Assembly: GCA_015228895.1 (NCBI GenBank)
Contig: JADGCR010000114.1
Coordinates: 1 to 7,201 of the forward strand
From: Magnetococcales bacterium
GTDB lineage: Bacteria; Pseudomonadota; Magnetococcia; Magnetococcales; Magnetaquicoccaceae
Reading direction: 5' to 3'
DNA: 7,201 bases
Positions within the stretch are counted from its first letter, which is position 1, and each line of letters opens with the position of its first letter. The notes beneath the pieces are model-generated. The model worked only from the letters and a program-made list of their open reading frames with translations. It searched no databases and was not told the origin of the DNA. Shown here one piece after another: positions 5,765 to 7,201 of this stretch. The translations under genes were made by a program, and so were the position numbers.

Positions 5765-6196
5765 CTAGCGCTGCATGGAAGACAACTTCTTGGCCACATC
5801 CTCGACACTGCGCTCCACCGTGCGCCGACCATGGGCCATCACGGTCCGCCCCTCGGAGGCGCTGGCCTGGATGGCGGGGATATAGTGTTCCTGTTCCGCG
5901 GACGGCTTGAATGGTTGCGGTGATGCAGGACGCTCCTCCTCCCCGTCCTCCGGTTCCGCTTCCCCGGTCCGGATCGATCCCGAGCTGGCCAGCTGATCCA
6001 GTCGCCGTTTGATCTCCTGCAACTCCTGCGAAAGGGTCTCCTGATGTCGGGAGTGTTCTTCGAGGGGGATCAGCACGCCAACCAGAACCAGCAACGCCAG
6101 CGAAGTGAGATAGATCAACTGGGAAGAACCGCTCGCGTAAAACAGCGCGTACCCCAACCCTCCCCCCACCAGAATGCCCCGCAACAGTTTGATCAT
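5765..6196 (-). CDS. Small two-helix membrane protein with coiled coil, unknown function
   Basis: I do not recognise this 143-residue protein. The N-terminus has two hydrophobic segments, about residues 4-21 (LLRGILVGGGLGYALFYA) and 26-44 (LIYLTSLALLVLVGVLIP). The loop between them is very short, suggesting a membrane hairpin. A charged, heptad-like stretch follows at about 46-72 (EEHSRHQETLSQELQEIKRRL), a probable coiled coil. An acidic, Pro-rich linker (about 75-98) leads to a C-terminal segment with RRTVERSVEDVAKKL that looks helical. The domain after the hairpin is probably cytoplasmic. The ATG overlaps the stop of the fimV-like gene as ATGA and GAGG lies 4 bases upstream, so translation is coupled. 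Its position between a FimV-like landmark and an actin-like gene suggests, as an inference, a membrane anchor or adaptor for one of them. Confidence 0.8.
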   Translation of the reverse strand: MIKLLRGILVGGGLGYALFYASGSSQLIYLTSLALLVLVGVLIPLEEHSRHQETLSQELQEIKRRLDQLASSGSIRTGEAEPEDGEEERPASPQPFKPSAEQEHYIPAIQASASEGRTVMAHGRRTVERSVEDVAKKLSSMQR

Positions 6197-7201
6197 CCAC
6201 CCTCACTCCGATTCGTTCCCAGGGCGTTCAAACGATCGACGCTCTGCTGCAAATCCCCGGAGACGATTTTCCTGCCGACCTGAGACCCGTTTCCTTCCAT
6301 TTTGCCGGCGCGGATCGTGGGCAGAAACGCATCCTGGATTTGGGGTTCGGTTTGTTTCAGGGCTTCCTGCACCATCATGGGGTGTTCCCGGGCGGCCACG
6401 TTCAAGAATTTTTGAAGGTTGCTCCATTGCGCCTGCCGGTTCCAGCGCCGTCCCAGCGCGATCAACCCCAACGCGAAAGCCAGGCCGCCCGCCACCATGG
6501 CACCCGGCATCCAGCCAAAGGGGGCGCGAGGGCCACCCGGTGCGGGGGCCGCTTCGACCGCGACCTGGGGAGGTCGTTCCTGCAGGGCCTTCTCCAGCGC
6601 CGTCACCCGACTGGCCAGCGCCTCGTTGCCGCCGGGAGCGTTTTCCAAAGCGACGACCCGCGCATCCAGTCTGGATTGCTGCACCTGGCTGCTCTTGAGA
6701 ACCTGGGTGAGTTCACCCAACTGGGACTGCAACTGCACCAGGATGTTTTCCAGACCCCCCGACCCGGCGGACGGGGTGGCGCTCAGGATTCTGGTGGTTT
6801 CCGGTTGCAAAGCCGGGGTGTCGGACTGGGGAACCGGCGCGGGCGTCGGTTCCGTGGTTCTGGGAGTCCCGGTCGGGGGCGTGGCACTCCGGGTGGAGCC
6901 GTCGGACTCGGCCACCAGGGCCACGGTTTGCGGAGGAGGCGAAACCTTCTGACCCGCAAGCTGCTGTTCCCAGGCCTTGATGTGGGCCATGCACATGATC
7001 CGGGCCAGCCGGTCCCGGACGCCCCGGATCTCTTCCAGGGCGGGGACGTTCAAGGTGCCCCCCGAAACCAGGTTGTTCATGTTGCCGGAGAGAAAATGGT
7101 CCGGGTTGCGCTCATACAGGGCCGCCATGATCTGAAACAGGGAGACCCCTTTCCCCGGACGCAAATGGCGGGCGATGGTGGTGAGGTTCTCCCCCTCCTT
7201 G
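6193..7201 (-). CDS. FimV/HubP-like polar landmark protein (5' partial)
   Basis: The frame is open to the right edge on the minus strand, so the N-terminus is missing; 335 residues are visible. They begin inside a FimV-type LysM domain: GENLTTIARHLRPG, then SLFQIMAALYERNPDHF and NMNNLVSGGTLNVP, close to the pattern of FimV/HubP proteins. The domain binds peptidoglycan in the periplasm. A Pro/Thr-rich linker (about 90-145) is followed by a coiled coil (about 150-215, with Leu heptads). A transmembrane helix (about 231-250, MVAGGLAFALGLIALG) follows, bounded by RRWNRQ. The remaining 85 or so residues should be cytoplasmic; they are short compared with the long acidic TPR-containing tails of classical FimV/HubP, and no terminal TPR motif is obvious. 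FimV/HubP proteins recruit ParA-type ATPases, chemotaxis or pilus machinery to the pole. The stop overlaps the next start (ATGA). Family assignment is good, orthology less so. Confidence 0.8.
   Translation of the reverse strand, partial: KEGENLTTIARHLRPGKGVSLFQIMAALYERNPDHFLSGNMNNLVSGGTLNVPALEEIRGVRDRLARIMCMAHIKAWEQQLAGQKVSPPPQTVALVAESDGSTRSATPPTGTPRTTEPTPAPVPQSDTPALQPETTRILSATPSAGSGGLENILVQLQSQLGELTQVLKSSQVQQSRLDARVVALENAPGGNEALASRVTALEKALQERPPQVAVEAAPAPGGPRAPFGWMPGAMVAGGLAFALGLIALGRRWNRQAQWSNLQKFLNVAAREHPMMVQEALKQTEPQIQDAFLPTIRAGKMEGNGSQVGRKIVSGDLQQSVDRLNALGTNRSEGG

Overview
The window is GC-rich and densely coding. It looks like a chromosomal stretch of a proteobacterium. FimV/HubP-like, RnfH and MtfA proteins together suggest Gammaproteobacteria or a neighbouring lineage such as the Magnetococcia, but the sequence alone does not settle the taxon. 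There is no tRNA, rRNA, CRISPR array or recognisable insertion sequence. The longest gene-free stretch is about 180 bases (1992-2170).

Layout: (1) 1-840, plus strand: the 3' part of a gene with a repetitive Pro/Thr-rich linker and a C-terminal OmpA/MotB-like peptidoglycan-binding domain. (2) 841-903: a convergent junction carrying a recent-looking tandem duplication of about 48 bp. (3) 904-1991, minus strand: rnfH followed by truA, with the TTG start of truA overlapping the rnfH stop. (4) 1992-2170: a divergent promoter region. (5) 2171-2965, plus strand: an orphan ParA/MinD-type ATPase. (6) 3003 to the right edge, minus strand: a long operon-like run. In order of transcription it holds a FimV/HubP-like LysM polar-landmark protein (its 5' end is outside the window), a small membrane protein whose start overlaps the fimV stop, a divergent actin-like ATPase, an MtfA-type zinc peptidase, and CysM.

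The right half is the most interesting part. It puts a peptidoglycan-binding membrane landmark, a small two-helix membrane protein with a cytoplasmic coiled coil, and an actin-fold protein in one apparent transcription unit. A ParA ATPase is encoded close by on the other strand. This composition suggests an undescribed cytoskeletal or polar-positioning module in which FimV and the small membrane protein anchor or organise actin-like filaments. The actin-like protein lacks the usual phosphate-2 aspartate (Ser-Phe-Gly-Ala-Gly in place of Asp-x-Gly-x-Gly), so its nucleotide chemistry may differ. MtfA and CysM downstream look like housekeeping passengers of the operon. Co-location of fimV-like and truA genes on one strand recalls the fimV-truA neighbourhood known in pseudomonads, here with several genes between them.
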